Shown one piece after another: positions 1 through 11,289 of a stretch of DNA of 64,000 nt; within the stretch, counting starts at the first letter, position 1, and every line of letters begins with the position of its first letter. The DNA comes from Luzula sylvatica (lineage: Eukaryota > Streptophyta > Magnoliopsida > Poales > Juncaceae), in assembly GCA_946800325.1 (NCBI GenBank), contig OX326956.1, positions 12,503,167 to 12,567,166 of the forward strand. Reading direction: 5' to 3'. A model generated the notes under the pieces. That model had not been told where the DNA came from. It saw only the letters and a list, made by a program, of their open reading frames with translations, and made no database searches. Position numbers and translations under genes: made by a program.

Positions 1-180
1 CCAAAGAATAGAATTCGGTTCTTTGGTTTGTTTTATATCCGGTATTTCAGTTCCGGATTTTTCTAGAACCCTAAAACCGAGAACTGAATTTCCGAATCTT
101 ACCATCCTAAAAGGCTAAGCCCCCAGTAAAGAAGATAATTCACTCCATTGCTCAAACTCACGCTCGTGAAACAGGAAGAA

Positions 181-253
181 ATGCAGGCAGCAGTGGTCAC
201 CTGCGCCGTCTCCTCCTCCACCTTCCTCCTCCCCTCACGCACCTCTTTGGTCC

Positions 254-327
<74 letters not shown>

Positions 328-1796
328 GTTTATCCAATCTCTACGGTAACCAAGTATCTAAAATTCGAAGTATACTTGCTTGACAGAGGAAAAAAGGTGG
401 CTTATCTCATAGAGTCAAATTACGGTGTGTACCCACCTCGTCCGACATCGAGATAGAGATCGACACGGACACCGAAACTGCCGAACCCGACCCAATTGTG
501 CCGGACCCTATCACGATGAAAAAACCTCCTTACAATTCGGTAAAAGAGAATTCGTCAACCCAATTTCCTTCTTCATAATCTAAGCTTTCTCTTTTCTTTG
601 AATTCGTAATAAAATATAAAATAGCGTGCATTGGAGCCGTACTTAAGCAAGGAGACAATGGAGTACCACTGGAACAAGCTCTACAGAGACCATGTCGAAA
701 GCCTCAACGGAATCATAAAAGGCACCGAATTCGCCGAGATGAGTTTGCCGAAGATGGTTAAAGTCTCGTACAACAAAGGCGATCCACTTCCATTCTTCAT
801 CCACGCAGCTCAGGTTTCGCCACTTCGCACTCAACCTGTTCGACGAAATGCCGCATTTGCTAAAATCAATTTTTTTTGCAGGTGTGCAATCACGATTTCT
901 TTTGGAAATCATTGAGGCCGAACGGTGGTCGAAGACCTAAAAGAGGAACGTTGAATCGTTTAATCAAAAGAGATTTCGGTTCGTTCGACGCGCTTAAAAG
1001 CGAGATAAAGAAAGCTGCTTCGACTCAATTCGGTTCTGGTTGGGTCTGGCTTGCATGTGAGTAATATAAAATCTCTATATTTCAAATTTACAGTTACATT
1101 TTTATTTTTTATGATTTCGTTTTAGACAAAGTAAATAATTTGAGCGTGGGAAATGCCATTAATCCTCGTCCATCACCCAAAGATAAGAGACTCGTGGTTA
1201 CAAACACTCCAAATGCAATTAATCCACTTGTTTGGGATTATTATGTAAGTTTACACTGCTTTTAGTTTTTACTAATATCGAAATACATTCTAATAAAATT
1301 CTCATATATTTTCTTAACAGCCTCTCCTTGCAATTGATCTTTGGGAGGTATTTTGTTTTTATTATTTTTTTCTATTTTATTTTTATTGAATTATACTAAC
1401 CATGTTGTGAACATACGTAACGTCGCCGAGTAGCACGCTTATTACACAGATTATCAGGTAATTAATTAATTTGTTAAAAAAAATATGAATATATTTCTAA
1501 TTCTTTTAACAAAAATAATATTTTAGAATAGAAGAGGAGATTACGTGTCGACGATTTTGGACAAGCTAGTTTCGTGGGAAGTGGTGAATGGACGACTCGA
1601 GAGCGTAATCAAATACCGAAACGCGGAGAATAGAAAAGCGTACAAAAAAATTATGCGAAGGAAATTATTGTTGGAGAAGATAAAAGAATTGGGGTTGCGT
1701 TCGATAAGACCGAAGGTGCGTAGAAGGAGGTTTAGCATGCGGAGAGGGAGAGGGCGAGGGAGAGGGAGAGGGAGGGGAAGAGGGAGAGGTCGTTAA
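181..1796 (+). CDS. Plastid Fe-superoxide dismutase, FSD2/PAP9-like, with altered active-site gate and Arg-Gly tail
   Basis: Eight exons give a 341-residue protein: 181-249, 387-539, 625-813, 882-1056, 1126-1244, 1321-1347, 1434-1457 and 1527-1796. All junctions are GT-AG and in phase. Residues 1 to about 45 look like a plastid transit peptide (Ser/Thr-rich, then basic). An acidic linker and the KPPPY-type start of the mature domain follow. Fe-SODs dismutate superoxide; FSD2 (PAP9) and FSD3 work in chloroplast nucleoids with the plastid RNA polymerase. The four metal ligands are present: His89 (EYHW), His141 (CNHDFFW), Asp241 and His245 (IDLWEHAYY). Gln137 and the GSGW motif are also kept. 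The gate residues are changed. Where the family has HWGKHHxxYV this protein has [10 protein letters not shown], so the positions equal to E. coli His30 and Tyr34 are Leu93 and His97. The Trp of QVWNH is Cys139. The linker between GSGW and the NPLVWDYY motif resembles FSD2. The C-terminus is strongly basic and ends in about ten Arg-Gly pairs, unlike the acidic tail known from Arabidopsis FSD2. The start was chosen at the ATG that opens the transit peptide. Confidence 0.9.
255..324. repeat. (TC)n microsatellite in SOD intron 1
   Basis: An almost pure TC dinucleotide tract of about 70 bp lies directly behind the donor of intron 1 of the SOD gene. It creates long open frames of Ser-Leu or Arg-Glu that are not genes. 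Confidence 0.95.
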
Positions 1797-2632
1797 TGAT
1801 TTGTTTTATTATTTTATTTTCCCTTCGATTGTGAGTGATTAGCTTTAGGTTTATTTGTATTTGTGATTTTTTTTTGTTGGTTTTTTTTTTTTTGAAAAAA
1901 AAAATTGATGTTTCGTCATATATGTATCATTGTCGGCTACGACACCGTATTTGTATGCGTCAAGACCTCGATAGTTCATTATATTAAATTACGGGTCGAT
2001 GATTCGTTCGTTCGAGTTTGTTCGAGCGTTCGATAAGAATAATTCACCAGCCCACATAAATAAAATGGCACATGAATTATAATCTAAGTAACCCTAATAA
2101 TTCATTATAGGAACCCATAAAAATTGAAGTCTATATGTACTCCATGATTGGTTACGATTGTATTTTTGTTTAGATTCATATTTTTTGGATTGTGAATATT
2201 ATTTTCTTTTTCTTTTTAAATGATGAGAATTTTAGTTCTTGTTGTATGGATATTTTTAAGATTTTATGTTGATAACTTTTTATTAATGAAACATGAGTAA
2301 AATGGATTAAATTTGAACTTTTATAAGTTTTCAAACATATATCGAACCGAATTGTCCGATTTTTTAATGAATCGAACTCGAACGGTAAAAAACTGTTCGA
2401 AACTGATAACTGACCGAACAGAACATGTTGGATAATTTTCGAACCGAACTCGAACATAGTTGGATTCTTTCGAATGCTGTTCTCAAACATTAAAAACTTG
2501 CCAAAAAAACAAACTCCTAATCTCTCTCTATCTTTACTACTTAAATTACATGCACACAACTCAAAACCAAACTTAACAACCCACAACAACAACAAAAGAA
2601 CAAAAACCCTATAAAATCTGAAGAAAAAAAGG
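1797..2632. other. Convergent intergenic spacer
   Basis: AT-rich DNA between the 3' ends of two convergent genes, which must hold both 3' UTRs. No coding similarity, repeat or RNA gene was recognised. Confidence 0.6.
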
Positions 2633-3617
2633 TTAATAACCAAAAATACTCTTTGCCAAGCCAACAACACGAGGACCCAAATAATACGCGACTTTCGGCA
2701 AAGTAGGCGAAGTAAGAGTTCCGAGTATGAACCAATTTATACTGAGCAGAGCCACGGCATCGAAAGCCGGCTTATTCTTTATAGTCGAGAAAAACCCAAT
2801 TACGCTATGCAAAGACATTCCTACCACGACAACGAGAGCTACGACTAGAGGCCGACACGGGTTTTGCGACTCCCATACTATCATTCCAACTATTAGCGAG
2901 AGTATCGAGCTGAAAAGACTCTGATACAACGCTTCCGTTTTTTCTCTATCAACAATTTCAATATTGACTCGTTGTGGGTTCGTCGTTGCGGGTTTTTGTT
3001 TTTTCTTCTTGAGATTTTCATCTTCATGAGGTTTGTGATCCAAAAAGGCTTTGCTATGACACTCAATCCTCCTGTTTTGTTCTTTCATCTCGTCCAACTA
3101 AATAATAATATAATTCAATTTGTATATATAGTATCGGAAAAAATCGAATAATACGCGTACCTCGTTTTCGAGAAAATCAATTTTAGAAAGGGCTTTTTCA
3201 TATTCGTCTTCGATCTCTTGAAATATCGATTCAATAACCCTCGTGTCTTTCTGTGCGTGTCGCAATTTTTCGTCAAGTTGGTCCTTTTCAAAAAGGACCA
3301 CGTCGATGTGGGCTTGCATCTCATTGACCAATCTCACTAACTACACATACATGATCAACAAATAATTAATTTCCAATTTTCCATTCTAGGGCAAATACCC
3401 GTACCTTGCGTTCTCTTTCGAGAGCAGTGAGGACTCGGAGAGGAAGAGTCACGAGAGCAATGGAGAAGACGACCATGGACACGCAGATTCGCATGTGAAA
3501 GTTAAAAATTGCTCCGACGAAATGCCACCATGCTTGTATCGAAAGACTCACTATCCTGAAACCGAGGAAGATGGCAATTTGCACTATTGAGAGAGGTGCT
3601 GTAATCAAACTTGCCAT
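2633..3617 (-). CDS. Coiled-coil multi-pass membrane protein, function unknown
   Basis: Three exons on the minus strand (3617-3405, 3340-3161, 3097-2633), each joined in phase 0 by GT-AG, give 285 residues. Two hydrophobic segments lie near residues 5-25 and 45-62. A charged, heptad-rich coiled coil follows (about 66-150, rich in Glu, Lys, Asp and Leu), then a Lys-rich stretch near 155-170. Three more hydrophobic segments lie in the last 90 residues, the middle one a run of Val. The layout suggests a membrane-anchored structural or tethering protein, but I do not recognise a named family. The exon structure, the consistent frame and the absence of stops argue that it is a real gene. Its upstream region (from about 3650) is the start of a repeat found twice more at 31.1 and 37.9 kb. 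Confidence 0.75.
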
Positions 3618-3649
3618 GTTAAAACCAATTGTTAACTCATATCCTTTGT

Positions 3650-5059
3650 TTAGAGGGCGTTAATGGCGAGGGAAGTGTGAGAGAAGAAAGAGGAAAGGAA
3701 ATGCGAGGAAGGGACACGTGGCGAGAGAGCAAAGTCACGAGGACACGTCGTTAGTAGTATCCGTTTTTTTTTTTCGGAAGTTGCAGTTGCTTGGCTCTCA
3801 TCCAGTTGGAGACTTTTAGTAACAGGGCCTTGAAGATCAGTGACCATGGATGGGCCTAATTTTGTTTTACCAAAATTATATTTTACAAATTTTGGATTTC
3901 TCAAAAATTTTACTTCGCCAAATCCCTATAAATTATGCCAAACAATCAAAATATGTAACTGTGTACGTTCACAAAATAAATATTAAAAATAAAATATAAT
4001 AGTTTATAGTATTGTAATATTACTATTTGCAATTTATAATTTATATTATTGATGCTTGATATAGTATTGTGAGCTATGTTATGCGGTTACTTAAAAAATG
4101 CAAAAGTATTATGAGGATATGTGTGTTCGATACGGATACTGATGACATACGGTTCGGATACGTATCGAATACGCCACGTGATGTACTCGAATATTTTAAT
4201 ATTTTTCGAATACGACGGTAATACAGCAAAATACTTTTGAGTGTAATTTCAGAATACGACTGAGATATTTCATTTATGATATTTCGGACCATTATATATT
4301 TTGGTTAATAATATTTTTAAATAAAGTACATATGATACTCCTAGAATAATTGTAGGATACTTTTATGATACATATAATATTTGGTCAATTTTATTTATTG
4401 TTATGATATTAAATTTAAAAATATAATTAATTTATTATTTATTTATTAATTCTACATAATATAAATATATTAAAATAATAATTATGTAGTCGTATTCGTA
4501 TTCGTGATTTTTTTAAAATTGGCGTATTCGTATCTTATCGGATACGATATCCGTAGCCGTGTCCGTGCAACATAGATTGTGAGTTCTATTTAACTATTTA
4601 ATAAATTATTTTTAAACAAGATACTTAACCTAATGGACATGAAAACTTTGTGATTCATGTCATTATTGTTTTTGAGACATGAGTACAGCGTTACATTTCC
4701 TTCATAAAAGATGCGAATTGAACTAACATTGTGTTATATTACCGATTACCGATCTTGCATTTATATAAAAATATATAAAGTTACTTTTGTTTTGATGAAG
4801 GTCATTATATTTGTGAATGTCTTTTGAGTCATTGGAGGAAATCATTTAAAAGATATATAATCCAAAGGAAATCCTGTAAAAGATAATAATTTGTGTTACA
4901 AAATGAATGACGAGAGGTATGAGAGGTATGGTACCGAAATGATGCATATACTATGTTACGCGGATACTCCAAAACCCTAAACCAATTAGGTCAGGCAATA
5001 TACTTAGGTTAAGAGAAATTAGAAGGTACGAGAGGTATGGTATCGAAATGATGCTTATA
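3650..5059. repeat. Local repeat copy A (upstream region of the membrane-protein gene)
   Basis: This stretch is matched by eye to 31127-31960 (copy B) and in part to 37870-38450 (copy C). Shared landmarks are GGCGAGGGAAG, AATTATGCCAAACAATCAAAA, GACATGAAAAC, and TTCATAAAAGATG in the same order. Copy A is interrupted by the hAT MITE at 4074-4575 and by the large hAT nest at 5060-28301; B and C are not. Some homology seems to continue beyond 28302. Confidence 0.75.
4074..4575. mobile_element. Non-autonomous hAT MITE with perfect 8-bp TSD
   Basis: The 502-bp element starts CTATGTTATGCGG and ends GTGCAACATAG, an inverted pair. It is flanked by the 8-bp direct repeat ATTGTGAG at 4066-4073 and 4576-4583. 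An 8-bp duplication is the hallmark of hAT transposition. Subterminal zones are full of GATACG/CGTATC motifs on both strands. There is no coding capacity. The unoccupied target, with a single ATTGTGAG, survives at 31428-31435 and 38103-38110. Confidence 0.9.
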
Positions 5060-5085
5060 CTATGTTACGCGAATACTCCAAAAAT
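4914..5085 (+). repeat. Tandem duplication of the left hAT end and its flank
   Basis: A 109-bp unit is present twice. GAGAGGTATGGTA, GAAATGATGC and CTATGTTACGCG recur with the second copy beginning 109 bp later; hAT ends start at 4951 and 5060. Only the second copy leads into the full element. The first breaks off after ACTCCAAAA. Confidence 0.8.
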
Positions 5086-6210
5086 GCAGAAGTATCCTGA
5101 GGATCCGGATATCCGATACGGATACGGGTGCGATACGTATCGGATATGCCACGTGGAGTATCCGAAATTTTTAATATTTTTTTTTTCCAAATACGGCCAG
5201 AATACTTCTGGATACGTTAGGATACTTCCGGGATACGAAATGGATACGGTAAGGATACCTTGGCCCATAATTTGGATACGGCAGCCCATTAAATTTTTTA
5301 AGCTCAAAATTTTTGAATTAATTTTTTTTTCGGTAAATAATTTGAGGGAAATATTAATACCATACTTCATTCTTGAAAAAAAGCTCACTTTTGTCCCCTG
5401 AACTGTGCAAAAAAGTGCAAGTTGCCTCCCAAACTTTAATTTTGTTCATTTTACCTCTTGGATTCTCGATTTTGCTAATTTTTGCCCCTTTCATCAGTTA
5501 AACTGCCCAGTCAGCAGTTAAATGATGACGTGGTAGTGTGACGTGGTAATTTTTAGATGATTGTATTGATGACATGGCAAAATTTAAATTATAAAATTAT
5601 ACATTCATTAACTCATTTAATTAGGTTCATTAATCACTAATTAAACTCAAACCCAATAATTCAACCCAAACCCATTAACCCATTATTTTCACCCCTCTCT
5701 CTCACCCCGTCTCTCTCTCACACACACACACTCTCTGTGGCGCCATTAATTTCTACAGCCTCCTGATCTCTCGCGACGCCAAGCTCCACTCTCGACTCGC
5801 GACTAAGCTCCACTCGCTCAAAATTCTACAGCCATTAACTTCTACAGCCTCTCTGGACTCTCTCGTGAGATAAGCTCCACTCGCGACGCCATTGTCCTCT
5901 GGACTCTCTCTCTCTCGTGAGGTCAGCTCTCTCTCTCTCGATCTCGACTCATCTCTCTCTTTCTCTCGATTTAGTGGATTTTACCCTAATTTTCTGAAAT
6001 TAGGGTTTTCAGTGGAATTTTAGGGTTATTTTTCAGCAAAAAAAAACAGCAAATAAGGGTTTTTTTCAGGAAATTTCAGCAATTTAGGGTTATTTTGAGT
6101 ATATTTTGAGCAAATTAGGGTTATTTTCAGTCAAATTATGGTTAATTTCAGCAAACGAGGGTTAATTTCAGCAAATTAGGGTTAATTTCAGCAATTTTCA
6201 GCAAATTAGG

Positions 6211-6401
6211 GTTGTTTGCGTTAAAGTCTTCAGTTCTGAAGAAGAAGCTATTGAACTCGCCAACGATACTCAGTAAATTATAATTATTTGCTCTGTGCTT
6301 TTAGACAATAATACATATTCTTTATATACTTGTCTTTTTTTTTGTTCAGTTATGGTTTGGCTGGTGAGGTGATTTCCAGTGATCGAGATCGGTGCGCGGA
6401 A
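6211..6401 (+). pseudogene. Captured fragment of a betaine/aminoaldehyde dehydrogenase (ALDH10-like) gene
   Basis: Two exon pieces (6211-6272 and 6350-6401), separated by a recognisable GT-AG intron, read VVCVKVFSSEEEAIEL then ANDTHYGLAGEVISSDRDRC when joined in frame. From memory of the family this matches the stretch of plant ALDH10/BADH enzymes after the EIFGP motif (FSTEDEAIELANDTHYGLAG type). Only about 37 codons remain, without the catalytic Cys or Glu, so it cannot be an enzyme. Retention of an intron shows capture at the DNA level, as in Pack-MULEs. The origin of the following 6402-6570 piece, which repeats the phrase CAGGCTTGTAGAATG twice, is unknown. Confidence 0.75.
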
Positions 6402-7740
6402 TGACATTCGACCAATTATGGGATGCAGGCTTGTAGAATGGCTGGTACCTAACCCTAATTTCAGCTATGGTACCAGTTCTGCCCTCGATAAAATCCGAGG
6501 AGTAGAAGAAGCTCTGCCTCCGATCAAATATGGGATCCAGGCTTGTAGAATGCACATTTTGTGTATTTAGGATTGAGGAATTTCATAGTGTGAATTTATT
6601 TTTGTATTTTATGAACTAAATTCATTTCATCAATTAGATGTTTAACTCGGAATTACACAAACTTGTTGATGTACCAATTTATATTACACAAACTTGTACC
6701 CGCGCAATTGTCGCAATTTACAAACTATATAAATATCTTTTATAATATGTGTTCACAATTCAATAATAGTGACAAGCTTAAAACACATAACTGAAAACAT
6801 GGTTCTAACATCATCTCGCAAAACATGACAATAACACTTCAATGTAAGAAATTTTTTTGTCAATTTGACAGTACATACTGTTTACATTAATAATACATTT
6901 AAAGTTGAAAACTGAGAAGCTCGTCACTCGAAATGGAGCAAAATGCGGCCCTGGACACCTTCTCGCAAAGATTTGCTTGCCTCCTTCATCAACTGAAATG
7001 GAAAAACTAACCAAAAATAATAGTTCCTAATTGCTGAAATTCAAATGTCATAAAATAAAAGCATAAAATTAGGGTTTCAATGTGATATTGTTAAAAATGA
7101 GGGGGCAAATTAAAAATGTTCCAGAACAAAGAACGCGCCTTTTAGACAATAGTGGTTTGACTTTGAAGACCTAATTGATCCTTACTTCTGGAAAATAAAG
7201 AACTTAGATAAATTAGTGATTGTCGAATTGAAATCAGGCATGAAAACAACATCTCAATCTAGGGTTTATAGCATGCAGTGAGAATCAAACGAATTAACCC
7301 TAAATTGCTGAAATTTCCTGAAAAAACTCTTAATTGCTGTTTTTTTTGCTGAAAAATAACCCTAAAATTCAAAAAATAACCCTAAAATTCCACTGAAAAC
7401 CCTAATTTCAGAAAATTGGGGTAAAATTCACTAAATCGAGAGAAAGAGAGAGATGAGTCGAGAGAGAGAGAGAGAGAGTCCAGAGGACAATGGCGTCGCG
7501 AGGGGAGCTTATCTCACGAGAGAGTCCAGAGAGGCTGTAGAAGTTAATGGCTGTAGAATTTTGAGCGAGGGGAGCTTAGTCGCGAGTCGAGAGCGGAGCT
7601 TGGCGTCGCGAGAGATCAGGAGGCTGTAGAAATTAATGGCGAGTGTGTGTGTGTGTGTGTGGTGTGTGTGTGTGTGTGTGTGGGGGGGGGGGGGAGAGAG
7701 AGACGGGGTTAAAATAATGGGTTAATGTGCTTGGGTTGAA
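6402..7740. other. Pack-MULE interior and right arm, no gene recognised
   Basis: About 6402-7280 is mostly AT-rich. A minus-strand open stretch near 6811-7014 could be another captured exon, but I do not recognise it. About 7280-7740 is the inverted copy of 5700-6100 and includes the GA, GT and G-run tracts. Confidence 0.5.
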
Positions 7741-8078
7741 GGGAGGGGAGTTGGTCCGGTTAGCATTGGACTACATCATGACCAATCATATTCCTAGCCG
7801 TCCGATCTCATCAACTTGATTTTCATGATATGCCATTTAACTCCTCTTTCCGTTAAGTCAAAAATAGAAGGAAAAATCTTGTCTTTCTCCTCCTCGTGAA
7901 ATTTTGGAAAGAAGCACAAGTTTCTATCAATACAGTGGCGCTCAATTTCAAACATGGAAATATTGCCTTGTTCATCCTGCTCCTGGTCTCTTTCTATTGG
8001 TTGTTTCGACGGCTTTTACTTTACCTCTCTTTTCTCCTCAATTTTTTTCATCCCCACTAATTCTTCTTACCGGCGACG

Positions 8079-10896
8079 ATGTCGACAAATGGCAATGTCA
8101 TGAATTCTTCTTTCTCGGCCCTATCGTCCAACCCTATTTTCACAGATGATGAATTTGTCTGCCTTTCATCCTCTTCCAATGATCTTCATGACTTTGGTAT
8201 GTAAACTGTTCGACGAAATGTCTTTATAAATTTCTGAATTTTATATATGTTTTCTTGAATTGAATAAACTTGTATCTTTGATTAAGTTAATTATTATATA
8301 TAATCATGTTATTATTTTGGAGAATCTCGCAAACAATCTAATACTAAGAAATCATCAAATAGGCTAATCTAACAATTTTAATTTTAATAGCAAGAGATAT
8401 TAATTTTAATAGCATGAGAAATTTTAATTTTATTTTCTTTCATGTGTAGAAAAATGCAAAACTAATGTGGCAGATATAAAAAATACACCCGAGTTCGAAG
8501 AACCTAAGATTGGCATGGAGTTCACTACCACGGATGAGGCTTATGATTTTTATAACAAGTACGCGTTTCATATTGGATTTAGCATCCGAAAAAACTCCAT
8601 TCGGCGAAATAAAAAAAAAGATGTTATTACTATGCGGGGATTTACTTGTAGCAAAGAGGGGCTTTATAGAGAAAAATTACCAATACATAAACAACCAAAA
8701 CACGAAAAATTGGATACACGAACTGGTTGTGAAGCACATTTGAGAGTGAATCTTGGCAAAAATGGCGTATACGCAGTTACGTCATTTCAATCCGAACATA
8801 ACCATTCTACGGCATCACCCTCGCATCGAAAACTCCTAAACTCCCAAAGAAGAATGAACGAGTCCGAAAAAGCCATTGCGGATCTGGCAGATTCTGCCGG
8901 GTTAAAACCAAAACAAACCTACGATTTTTTTGCAAAACAAGCCGGTGGCCGAGAACATCTCGGTTTCCTTCCTACTGATTACAAAAATTATTTGAGATCT
9001 AAACGTACGCATGCCATGGCATTAGGAGATGCTGGTGCGGTAATGCAATATCTCCAAAACCGTGTCAAGGAAGACCCTGCTTTCTATTATGCCGTGCAAC
9101 TCGATGAAGATGACCAAATTACTAATATCTTTTGGGCTGATAGTCGGTCTTTATTAGACTACGATTGCTTCGGTGATGTTATTGTTTTTGATAGTACCTA
9201 CAAAACCAACAATTACGGTAGACCTTTCGCACCTTTCGTTGGCGTTAATCACCACAAGCAAACAGTGGTTTTTGGTGCGGCTTTATTATACGATGAAAAA
9301 ATATCATCTTTTGAATGGGTGTTCCAGACCTTCACTCATGCAGTTGGGGGAAAAGCTCCTAAAGTAGTTTTAACAGACCAAGATGCGGCAATGGCCAAAG
9401 CCATTGCAAATGTTTGGCCGAATGCGACCCATCGTATATGTGTTTGGCATATGTATCAAAATGCTGCGAAACATCTCAGTCACGTTTTTAGTGGATCTAA
9501 ATCTTTTGAAAAAGATTTTAGTTACTGTGTTTATGATTGTGAGGATGAGGAAGATTTTTTGGAAGCTTGGGGTGGTTTACTTGTGAAGTACGAGTTATCT
9601 GAAAATAAATGGTTACGTGAATTGTTTGAAAATCGAGAGAACTGGGCTCTTGTGTACGGGCGCCAAGTGTTTTGTGCCGATATGAAGAGTACCCAACGCA
9701 GTGAGAGTTTGAATAGCGTAATTAAGAGATATTTGGATCCCAAGCAACGATTATTGGATTTTTTTAACCATTATGAGAGGCTTTTGGAAGACCGTCGTCA
9801 TGCTGAGATGATATTCGATAATAATGCTAGTCAAGGTACTCCGAGAGTTCAATTTTCGGTTATGCTGAAGCAAGCCGCAAGTATCTTAACTCCGAGCGTG
9901 TTTAAATTTTTTAAAGCCGAGTATGGGCAGTTTCTCAATTGTTCATTACAGTATTGTGATGAAAGTGAGAACGCGCACAAATATCTAATTGTGAGCTCAA
10001 TAAACGGCAACAGAAGAGAGCGTACAGTTTGGTATAATAGTTTCGAAGATGTGATTACATGTTCATGCATGAAATTCCAATTTGTTGGGATTCAATGCTG
10101 CCATGTTTTAAAAGTCCTTGACCATATGAATATCAAGGAACTCCCCGAGCAATATTATTTGAAAAGATGGCGAAAAGATGCAAAATCAGGTGTGAAGGTT
10201 CCTTTTGAAGGCTCGAGTGAATTAGATCCAAAGGTCAGCATGTCAAATCGATACAGTTCGTTGCTAAGAGCATACAGCCATGTTCTTTCAAATGCGTCAC
10301 GAAGCCGAAGAGCATACAGTTATGCATTTCAAGCTGCAAACAAGTTGATGTCTAATATCGAACGTATTATGTTAGATGAGAGTAGAGAAGAAATGTCACG
10401 AGATGGTACAAGGCTTGAAGATGAAAGGTTAGCGGATCCTTTTTTGCCCCCAAATGTAGGTACTGAAGGTCCATCCAAAATGCCGAAGGGTATCAGAAAA
10501 AAAGATGGAGGCAGAGGAAAACGTAGGTATAAAAGTGGATTGGAAGCTAACAATAAAAAGGCTAAGAGTAAGTAGTTTTTTCTAATTAATTTTAATTTTT
10601 TGTTATAAAATTGATTGTTTATTCCTTGTGTAGATAATGCAAGCAAGAATAATACTTCGGCATCACAAATTCTCGAAAACCCTATTTCAGAAGGAAATCC
10701 AAATCCAAATATGTTATCTCATTATATTCTCCAGGTAATAATGTTTTTATTCAACAAAATACCCTTACATTTGTTCAATTTTACTTATTTATATACTTTC
10801 ATTTCTTAACTTTTTGTCCTAAATTTGACATAGGGATCATACGGTTTTGGGTCCGCATCTGACCTTCTCAATGCCATGCATGTCGGACATTTATAG
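8079..10896 (+). CDS. FAR1/FRS-type MULE transposase
   Basis: Four exons (8079-8196, 8450-10567, 10634-10734, 10834-10896), all GT-AG and in phase, give about 799 residues without a stop. The start is the first ATG, in a Ser-rich leader. A FAR1 DNA-binding domain (WRKY-GCM1-like zinc finger) follows, with FYNKYAFHIGFSIRKNS, FTCSKEG, RTGCEAHLRV and SEHNHS. The MULE transposase core carries the expected acidic triad: Asp287 (VFDSTYKTNNYG), Asp349 (LTDQDAAM) and Glu458 (QRSESLN). A SWIM zinc finger (CSCMKFQFVGIQCCHV) follows, then a Lys/Arg-rich tail. FAR1 and FHY3 are domesticated relatives acting in phytochrome signalling. This copy is bounded by TIRs and a perfect TSD, so a transposase role is inferred rather than a host factor. 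The last two short exons were not in the long open frame and were joined here by splice signals. Confidence 0.88.
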
Positions 10897-11289
10897 GTTA
10901 ACAAATAGAAACTCCAATTCTTCTCAATGCGATGATAAAATATTGTTTGTTAAATTTGTGGACAATTTAAAGTCATTGTGTGTTTCTTTGATATTCAAGT
11001 TTTTTTGTACTTTTAGTCTATGAATAAATGCACATGTATGAATGTTGCGAATTTAGAAGTTGCTATTCAGGTTGGGTTTTTTATATATTTATTTATTTGT
11101 CCACGAGTAAATTTGTTGTTATGAATTTTTGATGTCGGTAACTCAAATAATTAACTAACTCAAAATTTTCTAAACATTATGCGCAAAAACATATAGAATT
11201 TGTATACATGCTTTATATATTTGGTTTACAGAACTAACTCAAAATCTTATAACATTATGTGCAATAACATATACATAATTAATAAAATT

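Noticed and set aside
99..456. Open frames of Arg-Glu or Ser-Leu repeats on both strands
   Set aside because: They are read-through of the TC microsatellite in SOD intron 1.
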